DNA from: Antedon mediterranea
Lineage: Eukaryota > Echinodermata > Crinoidea > Comatulida > Antedonidae
Direction of reading: 5' to 3'
DNA length: 64,000 nucleotides
Assembly: GCF_964355755.1 (NCBI RefSeq)
Contig: NC_092678.1
Coordinates: forward strand, 8,590,922 to 8,654,921
A model generated the notes under the pieces. It ran no database searches, was not told the DNA's origin, and worked only from the letters and a program-made list of their open reading frames with translations. This document shows positions 10,880 through 20,775 of the stretch, one piece after another; within the stretch, counting starts at the first letter, position 1, and each line of letters opens with the position of its first letter. Position numbers and translations under genes: made by a program.

Positions 10880-11800
10880 CATGTTATAACAGACAATACA
10901 TGTTTATTTTTTTCACCATAATACTGTATAATATCATAATTGTCATAAAAACAAATATTATTTTCGCTAAATATTCATAACTATTCACTATTACCTTATT
11001 CTTATTATATGTATTATTGTAATTATCCCAAAACATAATTATTTAGGCCTACCATAATAACTATTACCATTTTATTATATATCATTTTCGATTCTATATC
11101 CCTATACTGTATGGATAATACGTTTTATTTATTTCACTATAGTTCTGTATCATATCATAATTGCCATAATTAAATCAAATAACATATTCGTTACATATTC
11201 ATAATTCTATTGTGTTAATTACCAAATTGTTCTTTATAATTATCACTAACATTATTATTTGCCATAATAACTACTATTTACCATTATGATATTTCATTTT
11301 CATGTAAAATTTAGTTAATTACCATGTCATTAATTGCCAAATGTATTGTAAGGAATTAATAATTATCATTTTAATCGTCTTCATGATTATCGTTTTCATA
11401 ATTAGTTATCATTGCAACAATTGTAAAAATAAGTTTACACGTTACTGTATCATATTGTAATTATCATAGTTACCATAATTATTATACATTAATGCAAAGT
11501 TGTCGTACTTTGAGAGAGGCATATTGTTATTGGTAATATTTAACATTATGGATGGCTTGAGGAGAAAGTTTCCTCAAATGTCTGTAAGGAAATATAGGTC
11601 TAACATAATTATTTACCATAATAACTATTTATCATTTTATAATATTTCATTTTAATATAATATATCTTTATACTGTATTGATAATACGTTTTATTTTCAC
11701 CATAATTTTGTATCATATTATAATAGCCATAATTAAATACTCATAATTATTATCCAATTTAATGCAAAGTTGTCGTACTTTAAGAGAGGATAGATAAGAA
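10880..11800. repeat. Degenerate AT-rich repeat array, about three units
   Basis: Three diverged units share the order ACCATAATAACTATT, TTTCATTTT, ATACTGTATGGATAATACG, TTTTATTT, TTGTATCATAT, GCCATAATTAAAT (near 10905-11050, 11065-11200 and 11600-11745). A second word, AATGCAAAGTTGTCGTACTTT, occurs at 11491 and 11760. The stretch has no coding frame and looks like an old tandem or nested repeat. Confidence 0.6.
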
Positions 11801-11997
11801 TAGGTTTTACCATTGCGTTGTAAAGATTGTTTTTTGTCTTTTCGGACCCATATGTTTTAGGAATTTGTTAAATGCGCTTATTGCTATTTGTTTGCGTCTA
11901 GATATCCTCCGAATCGCCAAGTAATAGTTTGTTTTTTTTTCGTTTTTCGCCGACTTTCTTCTGCGAATGAATTTGGTGTTTGGTGTTCGGTTTTATC

Positions 11998-12240
11998 CTA
12001 GTTTACTAAAAGGTTGACCATTTTATGGTGATTTGATATCTCTTCTACGTCCGCTTTACTCGTGAGTAAAATGAAGTCGACATCGGCATAGGATACCTCA
12101 AATGGTATGGTGTAGTCAGTGTCAGGACCCCTGATTCCGTGTAGCGCATTATTTTCGACGTATAAAGCAAAGAGAACGGGAATCATGTTGTCCCCCTGCG
12201 GTACTTCAATGTTGCTCCATTGATCTTCAGATTAAGGCAA
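11998..12240 (-). pseudogene. Reverse transcriptase fragment (motifs B and C)
   Basis: The minus strand reads VPQGDNMIPVLFALYVEN and then PFEVSYADVDFILLTSKADV. These are the RT fingers/palm block (GVPQGDxxxPVLF) and the catalytic YADD region. The second catalytic aspartate is lost, as YADV replaces YADD, which may reflect one deleted codon. No upstream or downstream RT motifs adjoin it. It is a small fragment of a non-LTR or related element, unconnected to the neighbouring gene. Confidence 0.7.
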
Positions 12241-12664
12241 GTATTGCAGATAAAATATCTAACCAATGCACTTGACATATCGATACATGTGAAATAAATT
12301 TGATTTTACTTTTGGATACCTTTGCGAAATAAATTGCCTATATCGCAGGATTTTAACATGATTAAATTTTAAAGAAGTTGTGGGAAATTTTGTCTGAAAT
12401 TTTTTTGTTACTTTATAGTTGTTTATTTTTCTTGTTATCCTTGTTTTCTCCTAATAATGATCTTTTTAAAATGTCCTAATTATATCATATGTTTTGTTAT
12501 TTTGCTATTATTGAAATATAATTGATGTTCTTGAAAAGGAAATGAAAGGAACAAGATTGTACCCAGAAGATTATCCCTCCCTTAAAATGAATTGACTTGA
12601 AATAAAAAATGACGACGTCAGGACTGCAATATATGGGGAACTCGGGTCTGGGTTAAAGTTAGGC
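12241..12664. promoter_or_regulatory. Likely 3' UTR of the 12665-16585 gene, with polyadenylation signal
   Basis: On the minus strand an AATAAA lies at about 12422-12427, some 240 nt past the TAG/TAA stop region of the large gene. It is the first canonical poly(A) signal that I see downstream. The region has no other frame or repeat. Confidence 0.45.
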
Positions 12665-15600
12665 CTAAATAGAGAGTATCAACACCATGTCAAGATCGTC
12701 GATGCGAAGTACCCCATTCTGACCTACTTCACGTAACAAAAGAATATGATCTCCAGGTTGAGCATTTCTCACAATTTCATCATCAGAAGCAAAGACACGC
12801 ATCACGTGATTCCAATCGTGCTTAACCGTTCCAAAAACGTCATAGCGACCCTTCACTGTACCTTCCTTTGCCCTGAGTACAAGATACAATTTTCCAGTGG
12901 AAGGAGAATCAGGATTGTCGTCTGTCCAATTGCAACTAACGGTCACAGCTCGCAGCTTCTGCTTCAGTTCCAAACGATGGTCATCACCAGTAAGGATATT
13001 TTCATGTGCATAACCATGTACAAATCCATAAAAATCAAGCTTAGGGGAAAAATGGATCACGACACTGCTGTGGTTAGGAGTTTCGAGTGGGAGGAATGAA
13101 GCTGTTACTTGAAAGGATCCATGACTTCCAGAAGTTTTAGATACAAACCTAAGCTTGTCCCCAACAGCAACTCGCGAAATCAATGCACTTTTATGGATAG
13201 TCGATTCAAGAGGAAACGTTGTGCGAATGGAACCATTTGGCTTGAGGACATTCACAACAACGTTGGATGTTGCTCCAGTTGCATTTAATTGCTTCAATTT
13301 TGCTAAGCAACGGATTTCCTCATTGAAAGCAGTTACCGTTTCATTCCTTGGAGAATCAATGAAAGTGATATTGGCAACAAAATTTCTAACGTGCATTGAA
13401 TGTGACCCACCTCCACCAACAACAGTCATGAATTGAATGACACTTCCAGGTGGAATTGTTTCACCAATAGAATCCGATTCATAGGTATACTTGGACCATG
13501 AATGGGTGACCTTTGTAATAAGAACATCAGAAATAACTTTTTTGCAACCGTTTTCGAACACACGTATGTAAATCTTTCCTTTTAGGTTCCCGTGACCCTG
13601 ATCCTTTGCCTCAAACTGAACTTTAACCTTTGTTACAGCACTAACACCACAAGGAAATCTCTGTACGTAAAGTGGAACAAGCGATTCCGAGTTGTTTGTA
13701 TTGTTAACACTTTGAGATGGAGCAAATACTCTTGTAGTCTCATGAAATGTAAGAACAGCATAAAAGTTCTTCACGTATAGCTTGTGGTGATATTTACGAT
13801 TTCCCACACCACACATAAACTTGACTTTATCACCTGTCTCAATAGTAAATGGTAATTCTTTTCCCGAGTTGTATTCGTAAGATGTCCACTCATGGTCTAT
13901 GAAACAATATGCATCATGGAACAGAATGGTTTTCCTTTCTCCTGACGGCTTGATTACAAACATTGCTAAACGACCTTTTTGATTGCCCCATCCTTGGTCC
14001 TTTGCGTCGAATTTAACTTGAACACTCTTTAAATCATGGGATATTGAGACAATGTCATCGTACAGGTCAATATAGTCCCAGTCCGAATCGGCCAACTTTT
14101 CAACTAGTTCTATTCGTTCGAAGTCAAGTGTAGTCAAAGTTTCCATTTGTGGTCTCCCCACAGCAATGTTTAACATCAAATTTCTGACATGAAGAGTGTG
14201 TCCACCACCCCAGCCTACCCTACACATCAACTGGGCAACAGCACCTATAGGAATGCTTTGATTTTGTTGTAGGTCCCAATTAAAAGTTTTCCATCCCTTA
14301 TGGACCATTACACCACTTGTCAAAGAGTAATCGGTAAAATCCGCCTCCATTGTCTCATTATGCCAAATACGAAGATATACTTCGCCATTTTTTTCTCCCC
14401 AATCTTGATCTTTTGCTTCAAAATGTACATGTATACCTTTAATCGTTGCTACACCAAGAGGAATTCGCTCTGTGTAGAGAGTAATGTTTTGTCCACTATT
14501 GTCGTCCAAGGACACATTCCGAGTAGGACTGAAGATAATTTGGGAATAGTCACCACTTTTTTCGAAACGGAACTGTGGAGCACCATAGGTTATACGGCAC
14601 GATAGGTTTTTACAAGTGAGCTCTTTGCCTGTCCCAACAATACACCACAACTCAATACTTCCCCCAAGACCAATATATTCAAGACCAACACTGCTGTTAT
14701 CAAAGGAAATTTGTCTCTCAGTAGTTGAATTAATGCTACCACAGATGTCAATATCGTGAAATTCATTAATGTGACAATCATGTTTGCGAAGACGCAGATA
14801 CAATCGACCATCTAAAACTACGTTCTTGTTTGGAACATTACTAGCTTCTTGTATCTTCACAATACATTCAACTTGAATTCTTGTCACGGGAAGTCCACCT
14901 ACAGTTATTGCTTTGTTCATTAATGGTCCCTTGGCATTTGTACGTCCATTGATTACAATATTTGCTGGTGCTTCGTATCCATGCGTTGTGTTCGCAAGAG
15001 TGTAATCTGATTGTAAAGGTTCTTCTATGTATTTTGTTTTCTTTCTTACTTCAGTTTGAGGGTTATCCACTCCCCAACTACTGATAACGGCAGAACCAAA
15101 TTTGTTTGGGTGTTTTGCAGTCCAATTCTTGAACATATCACCATATTTGTATCTCCAACTCATAGGATTGATGAGACGCATAGATTTCACATGACTGTTT
15201 AAAGCAGCAAGGTTGTCATTTCCACGTACATCATTTACGGTTTCGTCAATTGTTTCCAGTAATGCCTCGACATGAATAATATCTGTTTTCTTAACAGATA
15301 TTTTGTTCTCTTTAGGCCTTAATCTCTCAGCCATTTCATGAAATGGATCAAGCTGGATTTCGATTTTGTCAGCAGCATCAATGGCCGACTGCAAATGGGG
15401 GAAATTATCTCTTAAACGATTGGCCAGTGTTGTGCCTGAGTCAACAATCAAAATTTTCTCCTTTGTTCCAAAAATAGTGAATAGCGCGTTTTTAACTTCA
15501 CCTGATAGTTTTATGTGATCACCTACAGACAACTTCTTAAGTGCTCCTCTGAATGTTTGCAGTTTCTGAGTAAAAGCACTAAAACCACCTTTACTACTAC

Positions 15601-16585
15601 CCCATATTGCATTATGTTGTACATGCTTAACACCGATGTTGACAGCACCGTGACCGGGCTTATTACCTGTAGCACCAGCTCCAGCTCCTCCTGCTTCATC
15701 ATTCCATACATTTTTGCCTTTGTTTTCTAGCAAATTGGCTTCAGTCTGATGAACAAGATTGTCTTCTCGCATCTTCGTATACCATTCTTTATCAATGTTT
15801 ATTTCAACGACTCTGCTGCGATTTCCAGTGTCGCCACTTATAAACCCACGTGAGTGCTCAGTGCTTTCAGCAATCCAAACCTCGTTTCCTTGGTAGGGTA
15901 GAGGAACTGCCTGTTTCTCTATAGCCTTATTACCTGCCTCTTCATTCATGACACGGTAGATTGGCTTTCCAGTGAAATGCTCAGATGTAAGTTGCGTCAA
16001 GCTACCTTCACCTGCCTCTCCAAGTCCTGCTAGTCCATCAAAACCGATACCAGCCACAAAGTCGAACTCTTCTCCAGGATCATAGTGGCCATTGACCATA
16101 TTTGTCACAACTGATACTTCACCATAAGGGGTGTATTTGTGATGAACTGCTGAATCAACTCCCGTGATGATGCCATCCATTGCAGCTCCAGCTGCAATAC
16201 CTCCCAGGAATGCCCCAGCCGGCCCTCCAGCAAAAAAACCGGCAGCTCCTCCAGCAATAACACCCAATGTTCTACTGGCAGCCTTCATAGAGGCATCACC
16301 TGCCGCTTTGTTTCCAGTAGCATATTCGATCGCTCCTTTTATATGACCAAGAACGGGAATGCCATCAGCAAAATGCCCTAAACTGTCAGCAAACTCCTGC
16401 TGTGTCTCTTTAGCACCCTCTAAGTCTCCTTCAATGGCTTGAACGGCTGAAGTGATCTGGGACAAAACAGGAAAAGTGTGGAGAAAATGTTCCTGAGTTC
16501 TCTTTGCACCTTCTTTATCCCCAGAAATAACTTGAATAAGAGACTTGATCTGGCTTACAATCGGAATGCTGTCTGTGCTGCCCAT
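12665..16585 (-). CDS. Large single-exon protein: helical repeats, glycine zipper, possible ART-like domain, beta-sandwich repeats
   Basis: This is an unbroken 1306-codon frame. Residues 1-105 hold three ~32-residue repeats starting IPIVSQIKS, FPVLSQITS and IPVLGHIKG, each with a GDxxGA-like turn. Residues 107-145 form a Gly/Ala-rich hydrophobic segment of glycine-zipper type. Residues 205-325 (PIYRV, NEVWIAESTEHSRGF, RVVEINID, VHQTEA) could be an ADP-ribosyltransferase-like fold, on spacing alone. Residues 340-500 look alpha/beta (ILIVDSG, IIHVEALLE). From about 565 on there are some six ~95-residue beta-rich repeats. Three share FEAKDQDWG, FDAKDQGWGNQKG and FEAKDQGHGN (722, 859 and 991) and end in HxLxVRN/VKN. 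No signal peptide is evident. A splice acceptor immediately precedes the ATG, so a 5' UTR intron is likely. The order of parts is reminiscent of polymorphic effectors, but function is unknown. I do not recognise a named gene. Confidence 0.85.
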   Translation of the reverse strand: MGSTDSIPIVSQIKSLIQVISGDKEGAKRTQEHFLHTFPVLSQITSAVQAIEGDLEGAKETQQEFADSLGHFADGIPVLGHIKGAIEYATGNKAAGDASMKAASRTLGVIAGGAAGFFAGGPAGAFLGGIAAGAAMDGIITGVDSAVHHKYTPYGEVSVVTNMVNGHYDPGEEFDFVAGIGFDGLAGLGEAGEGSLTQLTSEHFTGKPIYRVMNEEAGNKAIEKQAVPLPYQGNEVWIAESTEHSRGFISGDTGNRSRVVEINIDKEWYTKMREDNLVHQTEANLLENKGKNVWNDEAGGAGAGATGNKPGHGAVNIGVKHVQHNAIWGSSKGGFSAFTQKLQTFRGALKKLSVGDHIKLSGEVKNALFTIFGTKEKILIVDSGTTLANRLRDNFPHLQSAIDAADKIEIQLDPFHEMAERLRPKENKISVKKTDIIHVEALLETIDETVNDVRGNDNLAALNSHVKSMRLINPMSWRYKYGDMFKNWTAKHPNKFGSAVISSWGVDNPQTEVRKKTKYIEEPLQSDYTLANTTHGYEAPANIVINGRTNAKGPLMNKAITVGGLPVTRIQVECIVKIQEASNVPNKNVVLDGRLYLRLRKHDCHINEFHDIDICGSINSTTERQISFDNSSVGLEYIGLGGSIELWCIVGTGKELTCKNLSCRITYGAPQFRFEKSGDYSQIIFSPTRNVSLDDNSGQNITLYTERIPLGVATIKGIHVHFEAKDQDWGEKNGEVYLRIWHNETMEADFTDYSLTSGVMVHKGWKTFNWDLQQNQSIPIGAVAQLMCRVGWGGGHTLHVRNLMLNIAVGRPQMETLTTLDFERIELVEKLADSDWDYIDLYDDIVSISHDLKSVQVKFDAKDQGWGNQKGRLAMFVIKPSGERKTILFHDAYCFIDHEWTSYEYNSGKELPFTIETGDKVKFMCGVGNRKYHHKLYVKNFYAVLTFHETTRVFAPSQSVNNTNNSESLVPLYVQRFPCGVSAVTKVKVQFEAKDQGHGNLKGKIYIRVFENGCKKVISDVLITKVTHSWSKYTYESDSIGETIPPGSVIQFMTVVGGGGSHSMHVRNFVANITFIDSPRNETVTAFNEEIRCLAKLKQLNATGATSNVVVNVLKPNGSIRTTFPLESTIHKSALISRVAVGDKLRFVSKTSGSHGSFQVTASFLPLETPNHSSVVIHFSPKLDFYGFVHGYAHENILTGDDHRLELKQKLRAVTVSCNWTDDNPDSPSTGKLYLVLRAKEGTVKGRYDVFGTVKHDWNHVMRVFASDDEIVRNAQPGDHILLLREVGQNGVLRIDDLDMVLILSI

Positions 16586-16612
16586 CCTAAAAATTGAGGT
16601 AAAAAAAAACGT
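16586..16612 (-). promoter_or_regulatory. 3' splice acceptor just upstream of the large gene's ATG
   Basis: On the minus strand a T-rich tract followed by CCTCAATTTTTAG ends one base before the ATG. This is a good pyrimidine-tract plus AG acceptor. It implies a non-coding first exon further upstream, beyond or within the adjacent satellite element, and supports the ATG at 16585 as the true start. It also argues against bacterial contamination. Confidence 0.6.
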
Positions 16613-16638
16613 GATTGCTGTTTAATCATTTTTGAGTG

Positions 16639-18141
16639 GGGTTGGTGAGCATCATGCCAAAATACGCAAACCATTGCAAAAATACGCAAATTGAGGGCGC
16701 TATGCTTTGCCAAAATACAGCCAAAATAAGCAAATCATGCCAAAATACGCAAATTGAGGGCGCTATGCTTTGCCAAAACACACAAATCATGCCAAAAATA
16801 GGCAAATCTGCTTTGCCAAAATACACAAATCATGCGAAAATACGCAAATTGAGAGCGTTTTGATTTGCCAAAATACACAAATCATGCCTAAAAACACAAA
16901 GCTATTTTTGATTAAGGAAAAAACAATTTGCGTGTTTTGGCATGATTTGCGTATTTTGTCAAAGCCGATTTGTTCTTTTCGGCATGATTTGTGTATTTTG
17001 GCAAAGCATAGCGCCCTCAAATTGCGTATTTTCGCATGATTTGTGTATTTTGGCATGATTTGCGTATTTTTGCAAAGCATATTTGCGTATTTTGGCATGA
17101 TTTGCGTATTTTGGCAAAGCATAGCGCCCTCAATTTGCGTATTTTGGCAAAGCAGATTTGCGTATTTTGGTAAAGCAGATTTGCGTATTTTGGCAAAGCA
17201 TAGAGCCCTCAATTTGCGTATTTTGGCATGATTTGCGTATTTTGGCAAAGCAGATTTGCGTATATTAGCATGATTTGTGTATTTAGGCAAAGCATAGCGC
17301 CCTCAAATTGCGTATTTTGGCATGATTTGTGTATTTTGGCATGATTTGCGTATTTTTGCAAAGCAGATTTGCGTATTTTGGCATAAATTGCGTATTTTGG
17401 CAAAGCATAGCGCCCTCAATTTGCGTATTTTGGCATGATTTGCGTATTTTGGCAAAGCAGATTTGCGTATTTTGGCATGATTCGTGTATTTTGGCAAAGC
17501 AGATTTGCGTATTTTGGCATGATTTGTGTATTTTGCCAAAGCAAAACGCCCTCAATTTGCGTATTTTGGCATGATTTGCGTATTTTGGCAAAGCAGATTT
17601 GCGTATTTTGGCATGATTTGTGTATTTTGGCAAAGCAGATTTGCATATTTTAGCATGATTTGTGTATTTTGGCAAAGCAGATTTGCGTATTTTAGCATGA
17701 TTTGTGTATTTTGGCAAAGCAAAACGCCCTCAATTTGCGTATTTTGGCATGATTTGTGTATTTTGGCAAAGAAGATTTGCGTATTTTGGCATGATTTGCG
17801 TATTTTGGCAAGGCATAGCGTCCTCAATTTGAGTATTTTGACATGATTTGCGTATTTTGGCATGAAGCAGATTTGCGTATTTTGGCATGATTTTTGTATT
17901 TTGGCAAAGCAGATTTGCGTGTTATGGCATGATTTGCATATTTTGGCATGATTTGTGTATTTTGGCAAAGCAAAACGCCCTCAATTTGCGTATTTTGGCG
18001 TGATTTGTGTATTTTGGCAAAGTAATACGCCCTCAATTTGCGTAATTTTGCATGATTTGCGTATTTTGGAAAAGCATAGCGCCCTCAATTTGCGTATTTT
18101 GGCAAAATTCTTGCGTATTTTGGCAGGCTACTCACCAACCC
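16639..18141. mobile_element. Foldback element with satellite-filled arms (family 1)
   Basis: The ends are inverted copies, GGGTTGGTGAG at 16639-16649 and CTCACCAACCC at 18131-18141. Between them the sequence is almost wholly units of a core TTTGCGTATTTTGGCA. The core carries one of three linkers: TGA, AAGCAGA, or AAGCATAGCGCCCTCAA. The core points one way in about 270 bp on the left and the other way in about 1.2 kb on the right, switching near 16905-16925. The transcript of either strand could fold into a long hairpin. TA follows the right end; no matching duplication is clear on the left. Long open frames here on both strands come from the repeat and are not genes. It starts only about 50 bp upstream of the large gene's ATG. 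Confidence 0.88.
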
Positions 18142-18700
18142 TAATGTCATGTTTATATTTCTAAATAAACTAAAATATTTTGAACAAAAGAATATTTACT
18201 ATGATATTTATTTTACATTTATAAATGCGAAACAATTCATATTTGCAGCATTCTGCCGTTTTCTTTATTGAAATATATAAATTAACGAAATATCATGGAT
18301 CTATTATAAGTAAGATTTTAGTGGTAAGCGCTATAAAAGAGTATAATGAATAATAATAAAGCATATGAATATTCATTAGGCAAATCGTACGTATGTAAAC
18401 ATTAGCATTAGTGCTTAACGACGTAAGCGAAGTGATGGCCAACAGCTAAAACCAAATAAATAATAATAATTGTCACGATAACAGAAAAGTAGGCCTAAGA
18501 AAAACTATATTTTGTGAAAAACTTTCTCCCATTCAAGAGGTGCATAGAACCCCTCACTTGTAACTACTCACATGTCATCCCTTGCCTATATAACTTATAA
18601 CACTCTTCCTGATGCTCATGTTTGCTTATAGTATTTTAAACAGACAAATTTGATAGTAGACTGGTCCAAGCAAGGAAAAACTAATCTGTTCATATATGAA
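18142..18700. other. No gene seen
   Basis: AT-rich sequence between two transposons. It contains AGTAGGCCTAAG, one of many copies of the palindromic octamer TAGGCCTA in this window. No promoter, exon or repeat can be supported. Confidence 0.4.
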
Positions 18701-19124
18701 CATTTATATGGCAAGCCAAGTCCGCCAAAAGTCTTCAATCCATACCGTTCACCATCAATGCATTTATAATCAATCCAAACCATTTATTTAAAAATTCAAC
18801 GCGAAAATAAGATATTTGCTTGAACAACAGCTAACCTGATGATGATTGGTTTGGTTTCCCGATGTCTCGTCTGGTCTGGCGATGAATCATTTGACTTCTT
18901 CACGAAGATCGATTTGACTTCGCGATGAATGGTTTGGCATGGCAATGCATGGCTTGACAATGAATGGTTTATTTGACAATGAATTGATTTTAATAATAAT
19001 AACAAATGCTTTGGCTATATGACGGTGATTTAGTTTTTTAAATGATGGATTTGGATTGATTATGAATGCATCGTGAATGGTATGGATTTATGACTTTTGG
19101 GGGACTTGGCTTGCCATACATTTA
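18701..19124. mobile_element. Inverted-repeat MITE with CATTTA TSD
   Basis: The element spans 18707-19118 (412 bp) and starts TATGGCAAGCCAAGTC. Inverted repeats of about 80 bp diverge slightly at the inner end. Perfect direct repeats CATTTA flank it at 18701-18706 and 19119-19124. The centre is made of short degenerate repeats around GATGAATGGTTTGGC and similar words. It has no transposase frame. The 6-bp duplication does not by itself name a superfamily. Confidence 0.87.
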
Positions 19125-19195
19125 GTAAGGATTATTAAGCGCTTAACAACAAGATAACCATTTATAAACAAAAAATAAAAACAAATCTTATTAAA

Positions 19196-19262
19196 ACTAG
19201 ATTTGAACTCGTCACTTTGCACGAGTTAGGTCATCCACACGTTGAAATATTAACGCACAGAC
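19196..19262 (-). repeat. Weak tRNA-like / SINE relic
   Basis: The minus strand reads GTGGATGACCTAACTCGTGC and then GACGAGTTCAAATCTAG. The second part resembles a Pol III B-box and the spacing suits a tRNA-derived SINE head. The A-box is poor. Confidence 0.35.
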
Positions 19263-20256
19263 TGATTATGTCATCTTATTAGGCCTAAAAAAAAATTTGT
19301 TTGCTGTCATCCGCCGCCCCTAATTTCGCAAACAATTTGGGGCAGAGATAAGAAAAAGTTTTTTTTTACGTTGAGGGCGCTTTAAAAAAAAAGTTTTTTT
19401 ATGATTTTTTTTGGCCGAAAACAATAAAAATAATAACGTAGCGTATATTTCGGTGTATAATCGCACTTTTGACACTCAAATTTAACCTCTAAATTAAGGG
19501 TGCGTCTTATACACCGAACATAAATGCCTCAACACACAGATATCGCCACTAATCAAAGGCTGGACCACCGGTGGTATTTTCATGATAAAAAATATTATCA
19601 AATACATGCCAACATCATGTTAAATGCTGTTTGGATATTTAATTGTTCGTTTTAGGCAATTTATTTAGTAAAAACTGCCGTATAAACAGTTCGCTTTATC
19701 AACCGGGCGCTACGATATCGTGACCGGGCGTGTTGGTGTTTACGCGTTTTCACGAGGGATAGTTTAATAATATTCTTATATTTAACTTGTTTCTGGTAAA
19801 ACAAATAAATGTTAATGAAATTTAACATTTTATCCTGTTAATAACATGTATTTTATACTAATCTATATCATAAAAACAATACTTAATTTACCGGGCGTAG
19901 AGTAGTACGGAGCAATGGTAAAGAATAGGCCGTGTTGAGTAACGATTCGTTGATTTTTGGTGTTGCTGTGTTAGGCCTTTTTTGTGAACTAATTTAGCAT
20001 GTTAGTAAATAATTGTCTGTAAAAGTGAATGTACACTAGTTTGTTAATAAATATGTATTATAAAATAGTTTACAATTGCAAAATATATTATCATAATTCT
20101 ATTTAATGTGACATGTATAATATCTATTAAATCAAGTCTTATTTAGTATGTATACATCCGCCCTTATGAGGGCGGGCATCACTCTCTGGAGCTCTCTGTT
20201 ACAAATTTCTCATGCAAAAATCGCGGAATACTCATTCTTGTGATATATATTATTTG

Positions 20257-20775
20257 GTATTACCAAAGAACTTATAACACAAGAATCTCCTGTTCGTCCG
20301 AAGCGCGTAACAATTTCGAAAGGCATTGTGGGATAGAATAGAGCTATGGGTGGTGCCATTGTGAGCCATGGAGTAGGGCGCCCGCATCAAATTAGAAAGT
20401 CAAAATCATAGAGGGGATCTGCTAATGCTCTAGGGGGGATAGAGTAATTGACTGAGGAGTAGGGCGCCCACATCAAATTAGAAAGTCAAAATCATAGAGG
20501 GGATCTGCTAATGCTCTAGGGGGATAGAGTAGTTGACTGAGGAGTAGGGCGCCCGCATCAAATTAGAAAGTCAAAATCATAGAGGGGTTCTGCTAATACT
20601 CTAGGGGGGGGGGGGGGGGGTAGAGTAATTGACTTCCTAGTTTGGAGGGGGCGCTGCTCCATGCAGTGAAATGGCGTCGCTCAGTTTGACCTTTTAACCC
20701 TGCACTTCCGATACTGTGTTTTGAATGCAAATTGAAGAACAGGAGATTCTTGTGTTATAAGTTCTTTGGCATTAC
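20257..20775. mobile_element. Inner inverted-repeat element (CAAAGAAC ends)
   Basis: The element spans 20264-20768 (505 bp) and has a perfect 32-bp terminal inverted repeat beginning CAAAGAACTTATAACAC. Flanking words GTATTAC and GCATTAC (20257-20263 and 20769-20775) are a probable 7-bp target duplication with one mismatch. It lies inside the TA-flanked element and itself carries a tandem array. Confidence 0.82.
20371..20636 (+). repeat. 85/86-bp tandem repeat, three units
   Basis: Units start GAGTAGGGCGCCC at 20371, 20457 and 20542 and each includes ATCATAGAGGGG and TAGAGTAATTGACT. The units are nearly identical, differing at a few bases and in the length of a G run that expands at about 20605-20620. 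Their uniformity suggests recent amplification. Confidence 0.9.

Noticed and set aside
12746-16346. Plus-strand frames opposite the large gene (for example 12746-13099 and 15515-15730)
   Set aside because: Antisense shadows of a clean 1306-codon minus-strand frame.
12665-16585. Bacterial contamination as the source of the large single-exon gene
   Set aside because: A eukaryotic splice acceptor directly precedes its ATG, a poly(A) signal follows, and flanks are continuous AT-rich animal repeats.
16655-18125. CRISPR-like array (conserved core with variable linkers)
   Set aside because: Linkers come in only three recurrent types, the array flips orientation, and it is bounded by inverted ends in a eukaryotic genome. 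It is satellite DNA in a foldback element.
16626-18164. About fifteen long open frames on both strands (MPKYANHAKIRK- or YFGMICVFWQS-like)
   Set aside because: They are translations of the same satellite in different frames; every frame is open because the unit lacks stops.
18707-19118. hAT element
   Set aside because: Target duplication is 6 bp (CATTTA), not 8 bp, and no hAT-type ends were seen.
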